Shown: positions 8,395-16,104 of the stretch, one piece after another
How the letters are laid out: the number at the start of each line of letters is the position of its first letter
How positions within the stretch are numbered: position 1 is the first letter of the stretch
Assembly (NCBI RefSeq): GCF_025567415.1
Contig: NZ_JAOQJV010000012.1
Location: 16,940 to 80,939 of the forward strand
DNA: 64,000 nucleotides
Source of the DNA: Claveliimonas ammoniilytica
Lineage (GTDB): Bacteria; Bacillota; Clostridia; Lachnospirales; Lachnospiraceae
Direction: 5' to 3'
The notes under the pieces: model-generated
What the model saw: only the letters and a program-made list of their open reading frames with translations
Databases searched by the model: none
Told to the model about the DNA's origin: nothing
Position numbers and translations under genes: made by a program

Positions 8395-9889
8395 TATTAA
8401 TTTGATTTCGTATGACTGTTATCAACAAGCTACAGAAAAACAGTTGGCAGGACTGAAATGGAAGGAAAACAGGGTGTACTACATATCAGAGATTCATAAT
8501 GAAAAGATGCAGGATGAGATTTATGGGTATATCGATGATAGATGTAGACGTTTGTCATTATCAACAGTAGTAAATGATATTTACAGATTTGATCTGTTGA
8601 AAGAATTTCTGAATGAGAAGTGTACAAGTTGTAGTAGCATCACTGATAAAAAATGGGAAGAACTGGAGAGAAGTTATAAAGCATTTTTATATAAAAAAGG
8701 ATTGGCGCTGTATGTTAGAAGAAATAGACCGGATAGGCGGAATGTTGAGCAACAAAGTAGCGCTCAGATTTCTTTTCTGAAAATGTATTATGAGTATGTT
8801 GTGAAGTGTAAAACAGCAGATATTCCAGAAAATGAAAAAGATGTATGGGATATGAGAAAGTTGGATATTGTGCCAAGGAGTAATCCGATTCGTGGAAGAT
8901 ATAGATTAGATTTTCGTGAGATCAGGCAGAAAGAATTTAAAGAGATAATAAAGAAAATATTGTATAGCCACTGCCAGACAAAAGCAATGGGTAGTATAAA
9001 AGGTGAATTGCGTGGATTCCGTCGGTTTGCTAGTTTCATGTATGATCGATTCCCAGAAGTAAAGCACTTTACAGAAATTAGCAGGGATATGATAGAAGAT
9101 TATCTGGTTTATATAAAAACGGATACTGGTCTTACATCAGTCAGTTACACGACAGAGCTGTCGGTTTTGGATAATCTGTTGGATGAAATAGGGCGTGAAC
9201 TGGAAATAGGAAATATATGCAACCTTTTTCTGTCCAGTGATTGCAGAGCATATGACAACGCTTTACCAGAAGCGTATTCAGATGCAGAAATCAGAAGATT
9301 TAATTGTGCATTAACAAAATTAAAGCCCCAGTTAGGCAGATGTTTAATAATACATCAGATGCTCGGTACAAGAATAGAGGATACGTTGACTTTGCGAAGG
9401 GATTGCTTATCTGAGAAATCTGGACATTATTTTATAACTATTATCCAGCAGAAAACAAGGAAATATAAAAGACCAGTTAGCAATCAGCTGGCAGAATTGA
9501 TTAGAAAAGCAATAGAAGTTTCAGAAAAGGAGCATCCAGATTCAGAATATATTTTTCTGCAAGATAATGGAAAATTGTATACAGATTCAATGCTGAAATA
9601 TCATGTAAATATCATGATTTATGAAAATGATATCAGGGATGATAATGGAAATTATTTTGAGTTTCGTACACATCGTTTTAGACATACTTTTGGAGTAAAA
9701 CTTACAGAAATGAAATTAGATGATGATAGCATTGCAAGGCTGTTGGGGCATAAGGATACACGAACCATACCACATTATCGGCGGTTAAGAAACGAAGCAT
9801 TAGCGGAGGATACAAAGGCTGTACGAGATGAAATGAATGAATTATTAGCACAATACAGGAGGGAAAAGGAAAATGCAGAAACACGATAA
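8381..9889 (+). CDS. Tyrosine recombinase 3 of the trio
   Basis: 502 residues with a helical N-terminal part, a core-binding region (about 180-290) and a catalytic domain. Catalytic residues seen are Arg in LGTRIEDT, Lys in KTRKYKRP, His and Arg in THRFRHTFG, His in LGHKDTRT and Tyr in IPHYRR. ATG 8381 lies inside the end of the preceding gene behind AAAGGAG. The gene overlaps the TnpC-like gene by 17 bases. Three tyrosine recombinases in tandem is the hallmark of recombinase-in-trio (RIT) and some Tn554-related elements. The division of labour among the three is not known from sequence. Confidence 0.85.
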   Translation: MMKGNINLISYDCYQQATEKQLAGLKWKENRVYYISEIHNEKMQDEIYGYIDDRCRRLSLSTVVNDIYRFDLLKEFLNEKCTSCSSITDKKWEELERSYKAFLYKKGLALYVRRNRPDRRNVEQQSSAQISFLKMYYEYVVKCKTADIPENEKDVWDMRKLDIVPRSNPIRGRYRLDFREIRQKEFKEIIKKILYSHCQTKAMGSIKGELRGFRRFASFMYDRFPEVKHFTEISRDMIEDYLVYIKTDTGLTSVSYTTELSVLDNLLDEIGRELEIGNICNLFLSSDCRAYDNALPEAYSDAEIRRFNCALTKLKPQLGRCLIIHQMLGTRIEDTLTLRRDCLSEKSGHYFITIIQQKTRKYKRPVSNQLAELIRKAIEVSEKEHPDSEYIFLQDNGKLYTDSMLKYHVNIMIYENDIRDDNGNYFEFRTHRFRHTFGVKLTEMKLDDDSIARLLGHKDTRTIPHYRRLRNEALAEDTKAVRDEMNELLAQYRREKENAETR

Positions 9890-10280
9890 AATGGTAGCAC
9901 TGGCAAAAGAAAAAAGTGCGGAAATGACGGAAACAGCAATAACAGCTATTGAAACAATGTATAGAAAAAATATAAAAATTTCAGTTGCTGAACTTACAAA
10001 ACTAACAGGACTTTCCAGAGGTTTTTTCTATAATAATCCGAATGTGAAACAGGTCATGATGGAATTGAAGGAAAAACAACAGGGAATGATATTGCGAAAT
10101 CCTAAAAGTGATGCTATTGCAAAAGCACAGGAAGCACGGATTAAGAGTTTAGAACAGAAATTATCCGATAGTGTTCCGAAAAACGAATATGAAAGTCTTC
10201 AGAAAAAATATGAAGAATTACAGGTGAAATATAGTCAAATGAAAAAGGGAACACTGTTGAAGATGTACGACCAATTATAG
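9873..10280 (+). CDS. TnpC-like accessory protein (DUF6262-type)
   Basis: 135 residues. The N-terminal half contains a predicted DNA-binding segment (ISVAELTKLTGLSRGFFYNN). The C-terminal half (about 75-130) is a heptad-rich coiled coil. This is the layout of TnpC proteins that follow the recombinases in Tn554-type elements, where TnpC affects efficiency and orientation of insertion. The gene starts inside the third recombinase gene behind AGGAGGG, so it is translated from the same message. It probably helps the recombinases assemble on the element ends. Confidence 0.75.
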   Translation: MQKHDKMVALAKEKSAEMTETAITAIETMYRKNIKISVAELTKLTGLSRGFFYNNPNVKQVMMELKEKQQGMILRNPKSDAIAKAQEARIKSLEQKLSDSVPKNEYESLQKKYEELQVKYSQMKKGTLLKMYDQL

Positions 10281-10300
10281 GAAGAAAAGGAGAATATTTT

Positions 10301-10681
10301 ATGCAGAACGAAATTTATGATGAGAAAAATGGACTTACTTATATGTTATGTGGTGATTATTATTTGCCAAAATTGGCACTTACAGATATCGAACCAACTT
10401 ATGGGAAATATGGGATGCTTCGTAAAAGCTATTTACAGGAACACAGAAAGGCAAAATATCAAATATTGTTGTTACAAGGAAAACTTGTCGAGCATTTGAA
10501 TCAGATTGATGCAGAAGCAAGGGATAGGGAAGAACAATTAGTAAAACAGATGATGGAGAAACAAGGAATTACAGAGAAATTAAAAAGGCAGGACAACATG
10601 GAATGGACAAGGAGGATGAATGCCATTTGTCATGATGCAGAAGAGATGATTTTGACGGAAATGATATACACAAAAGGATAA
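10301..10681 (+). CDS. TnpV-like transposon-encoded protein
   Basis: 126 residues. The order GDYYLPKLAL, a GKYGMLRKSYLQEH segment, a coiled central region and a C-terminal MEWTRRMNAICHDAEEMIL is the recognisable pattern of TnpV proteins found in Tn4451-like and many clostridial elements. Function is unknown. ATG 10301 lies 20 bases after the TnpC-like gene behind GGAAGAAAAGGAG, so it belongs to the same operon. It is the last gene before a set of 23-bp repeats. Confidence 0.75.
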   Translation: MQNEIYDEKNGLTYMLCGDYYLPKLALTDIEPTYGKYGMLRKSYLQEHRKAKYQILLLQGKLVEHLNQIDAEARDREEQLVKQMMEKQGITEKLKRQDNMEWTRRMNAICHDAEEMILTEMIYTKG

Positions 10682-10690
10682 TGAACTGCA

Positions 10691-10805
10691 TTGGATAGCA
10701 AGAATTTTGCAGCCCGGATAGCAAAAAAGTGGAAGTCCGGATAGCAAAAAAAAGGAAGTCCGGATGGCAAGATTCTTGCTGTCCGGAAAGACAAAAAAGT
10801 GAGGG
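10691..10805. repeat. Five tandem 23-bp iteron-like repeats
   Basis: Units start at 10691, 10714, 10737, 10760 and 10783, each exactly 23 bases apart. The shared core is CCGGATAGCAA; units 2 and 3 share CCGGATAGCAAAAAA exactly. Units 1 and 4 carry an extra palindrome (GCAAGATTCTTGC in unit 4, an imperfect form in unit 1), and unit 5 is degenerate. They lie between the TnpV-like gene and a small membrane-protein gene near the right end of the element. Regular phasing suggests a binding array for an element-encoded protein. Confidence 0.7.
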
Positions 10806-10812
10806 ATTAAAA

Positions 10813-11109
10813 ATGTTGGTTAAGTACATAATAAAAGTGTTTTTATATTTAATTCTTGCAGTAATGACATTGATTCGCTGGTTATTAAAAATTCCGATGA
10901 TGTTGGGAAATATTTTGCTTTACTTTTTATCAATTATATTTATTCTGACAGGTGTTTTGAGTTATGGATTTGCATTGGAATCTGCAAGAGAATGTGGGCG
11001 AATGATAATAATTGGGATGGCATTTGGTGCAATACCAGATTTTGTCCCATTTTTGGGAAAAAGTTTAGAGACATTGGTTGCCAAACTGTTAAGTATGACA
11101 AATGAATGA
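10813..11109 (+). CDS. Small integral membrane protein of unknown function
   Basis: 98 residues with at least two strongly hydrophobic helices, about residues 5-22 and 30-50, and a weaker one at 60-80. No family was recognised. ATG 10813 follows GTGAGGGATTAAA, giving a GAGGG ribosome-binding site; longer in-frame starts upstream would read through the 23-bp repeats and are unlikely. It is the last gene of the mobile region, followed by a terminator and then the broken pilus ATPase gene. A role in the element (for example exclusion or a small toxin) is possible but nothing in the sequence shows it. Confidence 0.5.
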   Translation: MLVKYIIKVFLYLILAVMTLIRWLLKIPMMLGNILLYFLSIIFILTGVLSYGFALESARECGRMIIIGMAFGAIPDFVPFLGKSLETLVAKLLSMTNE

Positions 11110-11124
11110 GAAAGTCAATATGAA

Positions 11125-11150
11125 AGAGGGCTGTGAAAGGCTCTCTTTTC
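11125..11150 (+). terminator. Stem-loop terminator near the right end of the element
   Basis: AGAGGGC (11125) pairs with GCTCTCT (11140), with one G-U pair and an eight-base loop, followed by TTTCTTTTT. It closes transcription of the small membrane-protein gene before the insertion junction. Confidence 0.65.
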
Positions 11151-11254
11151 TTTTTGCAACTGTGGAATGGCAAGATAATAACGTTATATACAGTGTGTAT
11201 TAAGTACAGATATTGTATTTCTGCATGATGGGAACATAGGGAGTCCATATAAAG

Positions 11255-11617
11255 GCGTTGTCAACAGGACATAAAGGTAGTTTGAGTACCGGGCATTCGG
11301 ATAGTCCAAAGGACATGCTCAGGCGATTGGAAACGATGGTGCTTATGGGGATGGACGTACCACTGGCAGCTATTCAGAGACAGATTGCATCGGCGATAGA
11401 TATCATTATTCATATTGGAAGACTTTGGGATAAAAGCAGAAAGCTTCTGGAGATTGTAGAGGTGATGGATTATAACGGGGAAGAAATTGATACAAGGATT
11501 TTGTACCAGTTTGAAGAAACAGGCAGAGAAAATGGAAGAATTGCCGGCAAGTGGAAGAAAGTTCAGGATCTTGCAAATACGGAAAAGTTATTTTCGGCAG
11601 GATATCAGACGCTCTGA
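11255..11617 (+). pseudogene. cpaF: C-terminal fragment of Tad secretion ATPase (TadA/CpaF), broken by the mobile region
   Basis: The frame begins within the conserved ALSTGHKGSLSTGHSDSP segment of CpaF-type ATPases and continues through DMLRRLETMVLMGMD and IASAIDIIIHIGRLWDKSR to a normal C-terminus. Only about 120 of the usual 400 or so residues remain; the nucleotide-binding Walker A part is absent. Upstream the frame meets a stop at 11237 in DNA of the mobile region. CpaF powers assembly and secretion of Flp (type IVb) pili, so the pathway should be blocked unless the element excises or another ATPase serves. The fragment still overlaps the TadB gene as in intact loci. Confidence 0.8.
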
Positions 11618-12320
11618 ATATGCATCAGCATTATTCAAAACTGTGTCACTTCAAATGCTTTTGGCGTATCTGTTCTATGAATCAAAAATCGCATTTATCA
11701 TTTTAACACCTGTTGGTGTCTGGTATTTTTTGCACTGGGAAGTGGATAAGATTAATCAGAAACGAAGAGAATTTCAGGAGCAGTTTCGGGAGGCAATACA
11801 GTCACTTGCAGCATCACTTCAGGTAGGATATTCGATTGAAAATGCCATGAAAGAAACAAAAAAGGATCTAAGTATACTTTATAAGGAGGATACGGCCATA
11901 CAAAGAGAATTTACGCATATGGTTCGACAGATTTATCTGCAGATTCCGGCAGAACGGATTTTGGAAGAATGGGCAGAGCGTGTAGAGCAGGAGGACGTCA
12001 GGAACTTTGTAAATGTATTTGTTATGGCGAGAAGAAGCGGAGGTAATATGATTGGTATTATTCGCAATACAGCCGGGCAGATCCGGGACAAGCTGGAGGT
12101 AAGAGCTGAGATAGAGACGATGCTTGCAGCACGAAAATACGAATTTAAAGTCATGGCAGTAATTCCCTTTGTGATGATTGCTTATATGAAATTCAGTTTT
12201 CCGGAATTTATGAAGATACTATATGGGAATCCGACAGGAATAGGAGTGATGACAGCATGTCTGGCAATATATTTCGGCGCATATTTGCTTGGGGAAAAGA
12301 TTGTAAATATCGAAGTCTGA
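11532..12320 (+). CDS. TadB-like type II secretion system F-domain protein
   Basis: About 262 residues from ATG 11532 (alternatives: upstream 11487, downstream 11655; none has a clear ribosome-binding site, and the gene overlaps the cpaF end). A hydrophobic segment near the N-terminus precedes the cytoplasmic T2SS-F helical domain, visible in SLAASLQVGYSIENAMKE and FVMARRSGGNMIGIIRN. C-terminal membrane segments follow (VMAVIPFVMIAYM and GIGVMTACLAIYFGAYLLG). TadB is the inner-membrane platform for Flp pilus assembly together with TadC. It overlaps the TadC gene by 64 bases, so expression is likely coupled. With cpaF truncated upstream, its transcription now depends on a promoter within the mobile region or none. 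Confidence 0.75.
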   Translation: MEELPASGRKFRILQIRKSYFRQDIRRSEYASALFKTVSLQMLLAYLFYESKIAFIILTPVGVWYFLHWEVDKINQKRREFQEQFREAIQSLAASLQVGYSIENAMKETKKDLSILYKEDTAIQREFTHMVRQIYLQIPAERILEEWAERVEQEDVRNFVNVFVMARRSGGNMIGIIRNTAGQIRDKLEVRAEIETMLAARKYEFKVMAVIPFVMIAYMKFSFPEFMKILYGNPTGIGVMTACLAIYFGAYLLGEKIVNIEV

Positions 12321-13531
12321 TGCTGGGAATCGTCATTGGAAGCTGCGTATTGGCAGTGATACTGCTTGTGACAGATCAGAGAGAGGCAACGAAATCGGTG
12401 ACGAGTATCCCCAGAGAAAGCAGTGGACATGGAAGTATAACAAAGGAACTTCAATTGATAGTAAACGGTATACGTCAGAAAGACAAGGTGAGGATTACGG
12501 TTCAGGAAAGGAATTATTCAGATGAAGAACTTCAGAAAGTCTTCGATCAGGAGACAGAAAAACTTGGTGATCGAATCCTTGGACAGAATAAAAATCTGGA
12601 CAATGTGCGGTATGACCTGAATCTGATCAAGGAAATTCCAGACGTTCCTGTTCGCGTAGAGTGGGAGGTTGATCGCTATGATGTGATCAGTGTATATGGC
12701 GTTCTGAATGAAGAAAATCTGATGAAAGAACCAGAAGGAGTTCTGGTAAACCTGAAGGCCTGCCTGATATATAAGCAGGATGAGACGAAGCGTGCGATAA
12801 CTGAAATGACAGTAAAAATATATCCGCCACTAGATGATAATGATGAGAAAACAGTCTTGCTTGTGACAGAAGAACTGAGAAAACAGGAGGAGTCTTCCAG
12901 GCAGAAGTCAGAATTCAAGATTCCGACACAGATAGATGGTAATACGATAGTGCTTCGTAATCCTCAGAATCTCCGGGGATGGTATGCGTTAGCGTTAGGA
13001 CCGATGATATGTATACTGTTGCTGGTATTAGACCGACAGAATCGTCAAAAAGAAGATCAGGAGACAAAGCAGCAGATGATGTTAGATTATCCGGAGATAA
13101 CGGATAAACTCACGCTACTTTTGGGAGCAGGAATTACAGTAAAAAGTGCCTGGCAGAAGATTGTAACCGATTATGAGAAGCAGAAAAATTATCGGGGAAT
13201 CCGTTTTGCTTATGAAGAAATGGCGAAGACATGCAACGAGATGCAGAGTGGAGTAACAGAGTTGGAGTCGTACGAACAGTTTGGGAAAAGATGTGGGTTA
13301 AAAGCATATCGGAAGTTGGCTGCGTTGCTTACACAGAATCTGCGAAAAGGAAGCAAAGGTTTATCAGAACTGCTTCGGGCAGAAGCCGATCAGGCATTTG
13401 AAGAACGTAAAGCTGCTGCGAAGAAAAGAGGCGAAGAGGCAGGAACTAAGCTTTTGCTGCCAATGTTTATGATGCTTTCGATGGTACTTCTGATTGTTAT
13501 AGTTCCGGCATTTTTATCTATTCAAATGTAA
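12257..13531 (+). CDS. TadC-like platform protein with a large N-terminal extracytoplasmic insert
   Basis: 424 residues. A membrane helix at about 21-42 is followed by about 190 hydrophilic residues predicted outside the membrane (45-235). A second helix lies at about 243-262, then the cytoplasmic T2SS-F domain (LTLLLGAGITVKSAWQKI, LTQNLRKGSKGLSELLRAEA) and a C-terminal membrane helix (MFMMLSMVLLIVIVPAF). TadC proteins of proteobacteria are about 300 residues and lack the insert. The C-terminal half identifies the family; the insert's role is unknown. It follows the TadB gene with overlap and precedes the pilin gene. Confidence 0.75.
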   Translation: MSGNIFRRIFAWGKDCKYRSLMLGIVIGSCVLAVILLVTDQREATKSVTSIPRESSGHGSITKELQLIVNGIRQKDKVRITVQERNYSDEELQKVFDQETEKLGDRILGQNKNLDNVRYDLNLIKEIPDVPVRVEWEVDRYDVISVYGVLNEENLMKEPEGVLVNLKACLIYKQDETKRAITEMTVKIYPPLDDNDEKTVLLVTEELRKQEESSRQKSEFKIPTQIDGNTIVLRNPQNLRGWYALALGPMICILLLVLDRQNRQKEDQETKQQMMLDYPEITDKLTLLLGAGITVKSAWQKIVTDYEKQKNYRGIRFAYEEMAKTCNEMQSGVTELESYEQFGKRCGLKAYRKLAALLTQNLRKGSKGLSELLRAEADQAFEERKAAAKKRGEEAGTKLLLPMFMMLSMVLLIVIVPAFLSIQM

Positions 13532-13594
13532 GGTCCCCAGATGTAAAGACGATTAGAGGCAAGGAAGCTTGGATGTGAAGAAAGGAGAATATGT

Positions 13595-13810
13595 ATGATA
13601 AAGAAAAAGTTGTACCGAATGAGATGGAAGGGGTTTCAATTAAAAAAGAGGATCACGGACATCCTGCGTGATGAGAAGGGGATCGGTGTGGTGGAAGTTA
13701 TTCTGATCCTTGTTGTGCTGATTGGTCTGGTAATCATTTTTAAGTCGCAGCTTACCAGTCTTGTAAATACGATATTTGAGAAAATTACCAGTGAAAGTTC
13801 CGGCATATAA
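13595..13810 (+). CDS. Flp1-type type IVb pilin
   Basis: 71 residues. A basic leader ends in DEKGIG, then VVEVILILVVLIGLVIIF forms the hydrophobic helix that builds the pilus core. The leader is cut after Gly by the prepilin peptidase, with the conserved Glu just after the cut. The mature protein is about 38 residues, as in Flp pilins. ATG 13595 has GAAAGGAG upstream. This is the major structural subunit expected of the locus. The downstream gene starts inside its 3' end. Confidence 0.85.
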   Translation: MIKKKLYRMRWKGFQLKKRITDILRDEKGIGVVEVILILVVLIGLVIIFKSQLTSLVNTIFEKITSESSGI

Positions 13811-15182
13811 ATCAGAAAAGAAACGTGGTGAGGTAACAGCATTTCTGGCATTAATCTTTATGCTACTGGTTGGATTTACCGGAAGCATGATGGAAAGTGC
13901 GTCCCTGCAATCTGCCAAAAGTTATCGGAGAGCAGATATGAACTGTGCCATGGAATCAGTATTTGCGGAATATCAGCGGGATATGCTGGAAGAGTTTGAT
14001 CTGTTTGTGCTAGATGCTTCTTATGAGAGCAGTGATTATAGTGAAGAAAAAATTTTTGACCGGTTGTCTTATTATGGAGCATCCGGCATGGAACAGACAA
14101 TGAAACGGGTGCAATTGTTGACGGATTATAATGGCGCAGCATTAGAGGATCAGATAGCGAAATATATGAAAAGTAAGTATGGTCTTAGTTCGTTGAATCC
14201 TTTCGGTGAGGATGAGGATGTCTGGAAAGAGCGGGCAGATGAAGCGGAAGAGTCGGTTAAGATGGAGGATCGTGTAAATGAAGAATTGACGGGAATTCTG
14301 TCGGAGAATGAACAGGAACTTCCGACAGAGAATAACCCACTTCCCAATATGCAGAGGGTTGCATCTACTCCATTGGCTGAACTTGTAATGCCAGAGGGGA
14401 AAGAAGTGTCTGATGCCAGTGTGACGTCCGATACTTTGGTATCAGGAAGGACCCTTCAGCGTGGATATGGAGATTTCAGTGACAAGGCAAAACAGGAGTC
14501 TTTATCGAAGATATTGTTGGATGAATATCTTTTAGGACATTTTGATACAGCAGTGGAGGAAGATGGGGCAGATGGCACACTGAAGTATGAAATGGAATAT
14601 CTGCTTGCCGGGAAGAACAGTGACCGGGAGAATCTGAATGCAGTATTAAAACGTTTGTTGATGCTTCGGTTTGCGCCTAATTATGCGTTCCTTCAGCAGG
14701 ACGCAGCAAAACAGGCGGAGGCGCAGAGTCTTGCTCTGACACTATGTAGTCTGATTGCACTTCCGGTGGCAAGTGAAGCGGTAGCACAGGCATTGCTGTT
14801 AGCGTGGGCACTTGGGGAAAGTGTTATGGATCTTCGAAGTCTTATGAAAGGTGGGAAAGTACCGTTAGTAAAAAGTACGGAGACATGGCAATTGTCGCTT
14901 GCCGGGCTTATGACACTTGGAACTGAGGATGACCATGGAGAAGGAATGGATGCAGAAGAAGGTCTGGATTATAAGGGCTATCTACGAGGATTGCTTCTTC
15001 TGGAAAATAAAACAAACCTGATTCTTCGGACTGAAGATCTGATAGAACTATGCATGCGTAACGAAAAGGGACTTACGTGGTTTCGTGCAGATCATTGCGT
15101 TTACAGGATGGAAGTGGCCTCGACGGTGCGGCTTCGAAGAGGAATCACTTATACATTTAACACTTATTATACTTATCAATAG
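13791..15182 (+). CDS. DUF5702-type surface/pilus-locus protein
   Basis: About 463 residues from GTG 13791 (TTG 13776 is an alternative; both lie within the end of the pilin gene and neither has a clear ribosome-binding site, so coupling is likely). One N-terminal helix (VTAFLALIFMLLVGFTGSMM) resembles the start of TadG/TadE-like pilus proteins. The following EYQRDMLEEFDLFVLDASY and the long acidic remainder match the DUF5702 family that accompanies Tad genes in Lachnospiraceae. The bulk should face outside. The function within the pilus apparatus is unknown; TadG-like anchoring or minor pilin is a guess. Confidence 0.7.
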   Translation: MKVPAYKSEKKRGEVTAFLALIFMLLVGFTGSMMESASLQSAKSYRRADMNCAMESVFAEYQRDMLEEFDLFVLDASYESSDYSEEKIFDRLSYYGASGMEQTMKRVQLLTDYNGAALEDQIAKYMKSKYGLSSLNPFGEDEDVWKERADEAEESVKMEDRVNEELTGILSENEQELPTENNPLPNMQRVASTPLAELVMPEGKEVSDASVTSDTLVSGRTLQRGYGDFSDKAKQESLSKILLDEYLLGHFDTAVEEDGADGTLKYEMEYLLAGKNSDRENLNAVLKRLLMLRFAPNYAFLQQDAAKQAEAQSLALTLCSLIALPVASEAVAQALLLAWALGESVMDLRSLMKGGKVPLVKSTETWQLSLAGLMTLGTEDDHGEGMDAEEGLDYKGYLRGLLLLENKTNLILRTEDLIELCMRNEKGLTWFRADHCVYRMEVASTVRLRRGITYTFNTYYTYQ

Positions 15183-15255
15183 CTGAAAGGCAGAAGGATG
15201 TCCTTTGGGATATAGTAACAATCTTTTTTGCATATATAGAAAGGAGATGCTCTCT

Positions 15256-16104
15256 ATGATGCCTCCCTCAAGGCATATGATGAATTACTCTGTGAATCCC
15301 TCGTATCACAATACAAAAACAAATGAACAAACTGAAAACCAGAGGACATCCTTCTGCCTTTTGGCAACAAAAGGATCTATTACAATAGAGGCGGCATTTG
15401 CAATTCCATTGTTTTTTCTGGCAGTTTTAGCTCTTTTTTACATGATGGAAGTAATGTCCATACGCACCAGTGTGCGCAATGGAATGCAATATGCGGCAAA
15501 ACGCGCGGCAGAAGACTGCTATCTGACACAGATGGTCTCACCGTCCGCATTGGAGACAGAGATTGTCAGGGCAATTGGCAGTGAACGATTGGAACGAAGC
15601 ATTGTCGTAAATGGAAGCAGTGGAATCAACTGTCAGAATTCACGTATGTCGATGTTGACAGGCATTCTGGAAATGGAAGTGATTTATCAGGTGAAGCTTC
15701 CGATACCTGTATTTACAGCAAAGGCGGTTCACATGAAAGAAACTATGCGGATGAAAGGATGGAATGGTTATCAGTCGGCATTCTGGGATAAAGAGGATAA
15801 TGAGACTGTGTACATTACGGAGACAGGCATGGTATATCATCGGGATTATCATTGTAATTATCTGGAACTATCTATTCGAACAGTCAATGCAGGAACGGTG
15901 GATGACCTGCGTAACAATGATCAGGAAAAATATCATCCCTGCGATAAATGTGTGCATGGAAGTGCGGCTTCGCAGGTATATCTGACAGACTATGGCAATC
16001 GTTATCATAATTCATTAAGTTGTAGTGGACTTAAACGAACGGTATATGCGATTCCTGTATCAGAGGCAGTAGGGAAAGGAGCATGTACAAAATGCAGCAA
16101 ATAA
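15256..16104 (+). CDS. TadE-like pseudopilin with duplicated Cys/His C-terminal motif
   Basis: About 282 residues from ATG 15256, placed nine bases after GGAG. A hydrophilic leader is followed by KGSITIEAAFAIPLFFLAVL at about residues 40-60, the TadE-type prepilin-like helix with its Glu. The C-terminal third carries two copies of a motif: VYITETGMVYHRDYHCNYL with PCDKC, and VYLTDYGNRYHNSLSCSGL with ACTKC. Each pairs a tyrosine-histidine-cysteine cluster with a CxxC. This may bind metal or form disulphides outside the cell. The gene overlaps the prepilin peptidase gene by 22 bases. Confidence 0.7.
   Translation: MMPPSRHMMNYSVNPSYHNTKTNEQTENQRTSFCLLATKGSITIEAAFAIPLFFLAVLALFYMMEVMSIRTSVRNGMQYAAKRAAEDCYLTQMVSPSALETEIVRAIGSERLERSIVVNGSSGINCQNSRMSMLTGILEMEVIYQVKLPIPVFTAKAVHMKETMRMKGWNGYQSAFWDKEDNETVYITETGMVYHRDYHCNYLELSIRTVNAGTVDDLRNNDQEKYHPCDKCVHGSAASQVYLTDYGNRYHNSLSCSGLKRTVYAIPVSEAVGKGACTKCSK

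Larger units (their letters stand above)
1..11253. mobile_element. AT-rich accessory/mobile region inserted in tadA/cpaF (left end outside window)
   Basis: This block holds a restriction-type methyltransferase, mobilisation relics, TnpW- and TnpV-like genes, a cI-like repressor and three tyrosine recombinases. It stops abruptly inside the conserved C-terminal part of a Tad pilus ATPase gene at about 11254. The N-terminal part of that ATPase is not found anywhere in the window, so the left boundary must lie upstream of base 1, or the 5' part has been lost. The DNA is visibly richer in A and T than the chromosome that follows. The mixture of Tn4451-type names (TnpV, TnpW) and Tn554-type recombinases suggests a composite element. 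That the recombinases drive insertion into cpaF is inference. Confidence 0.7.

Noticed and set aside
10691..10805. CRISPR array or transposon terminal repeats
   Set aside because: 23-bp direct units without spacers; the array is 450 bases inside the junction and no matching copy was seen at another end within the window.
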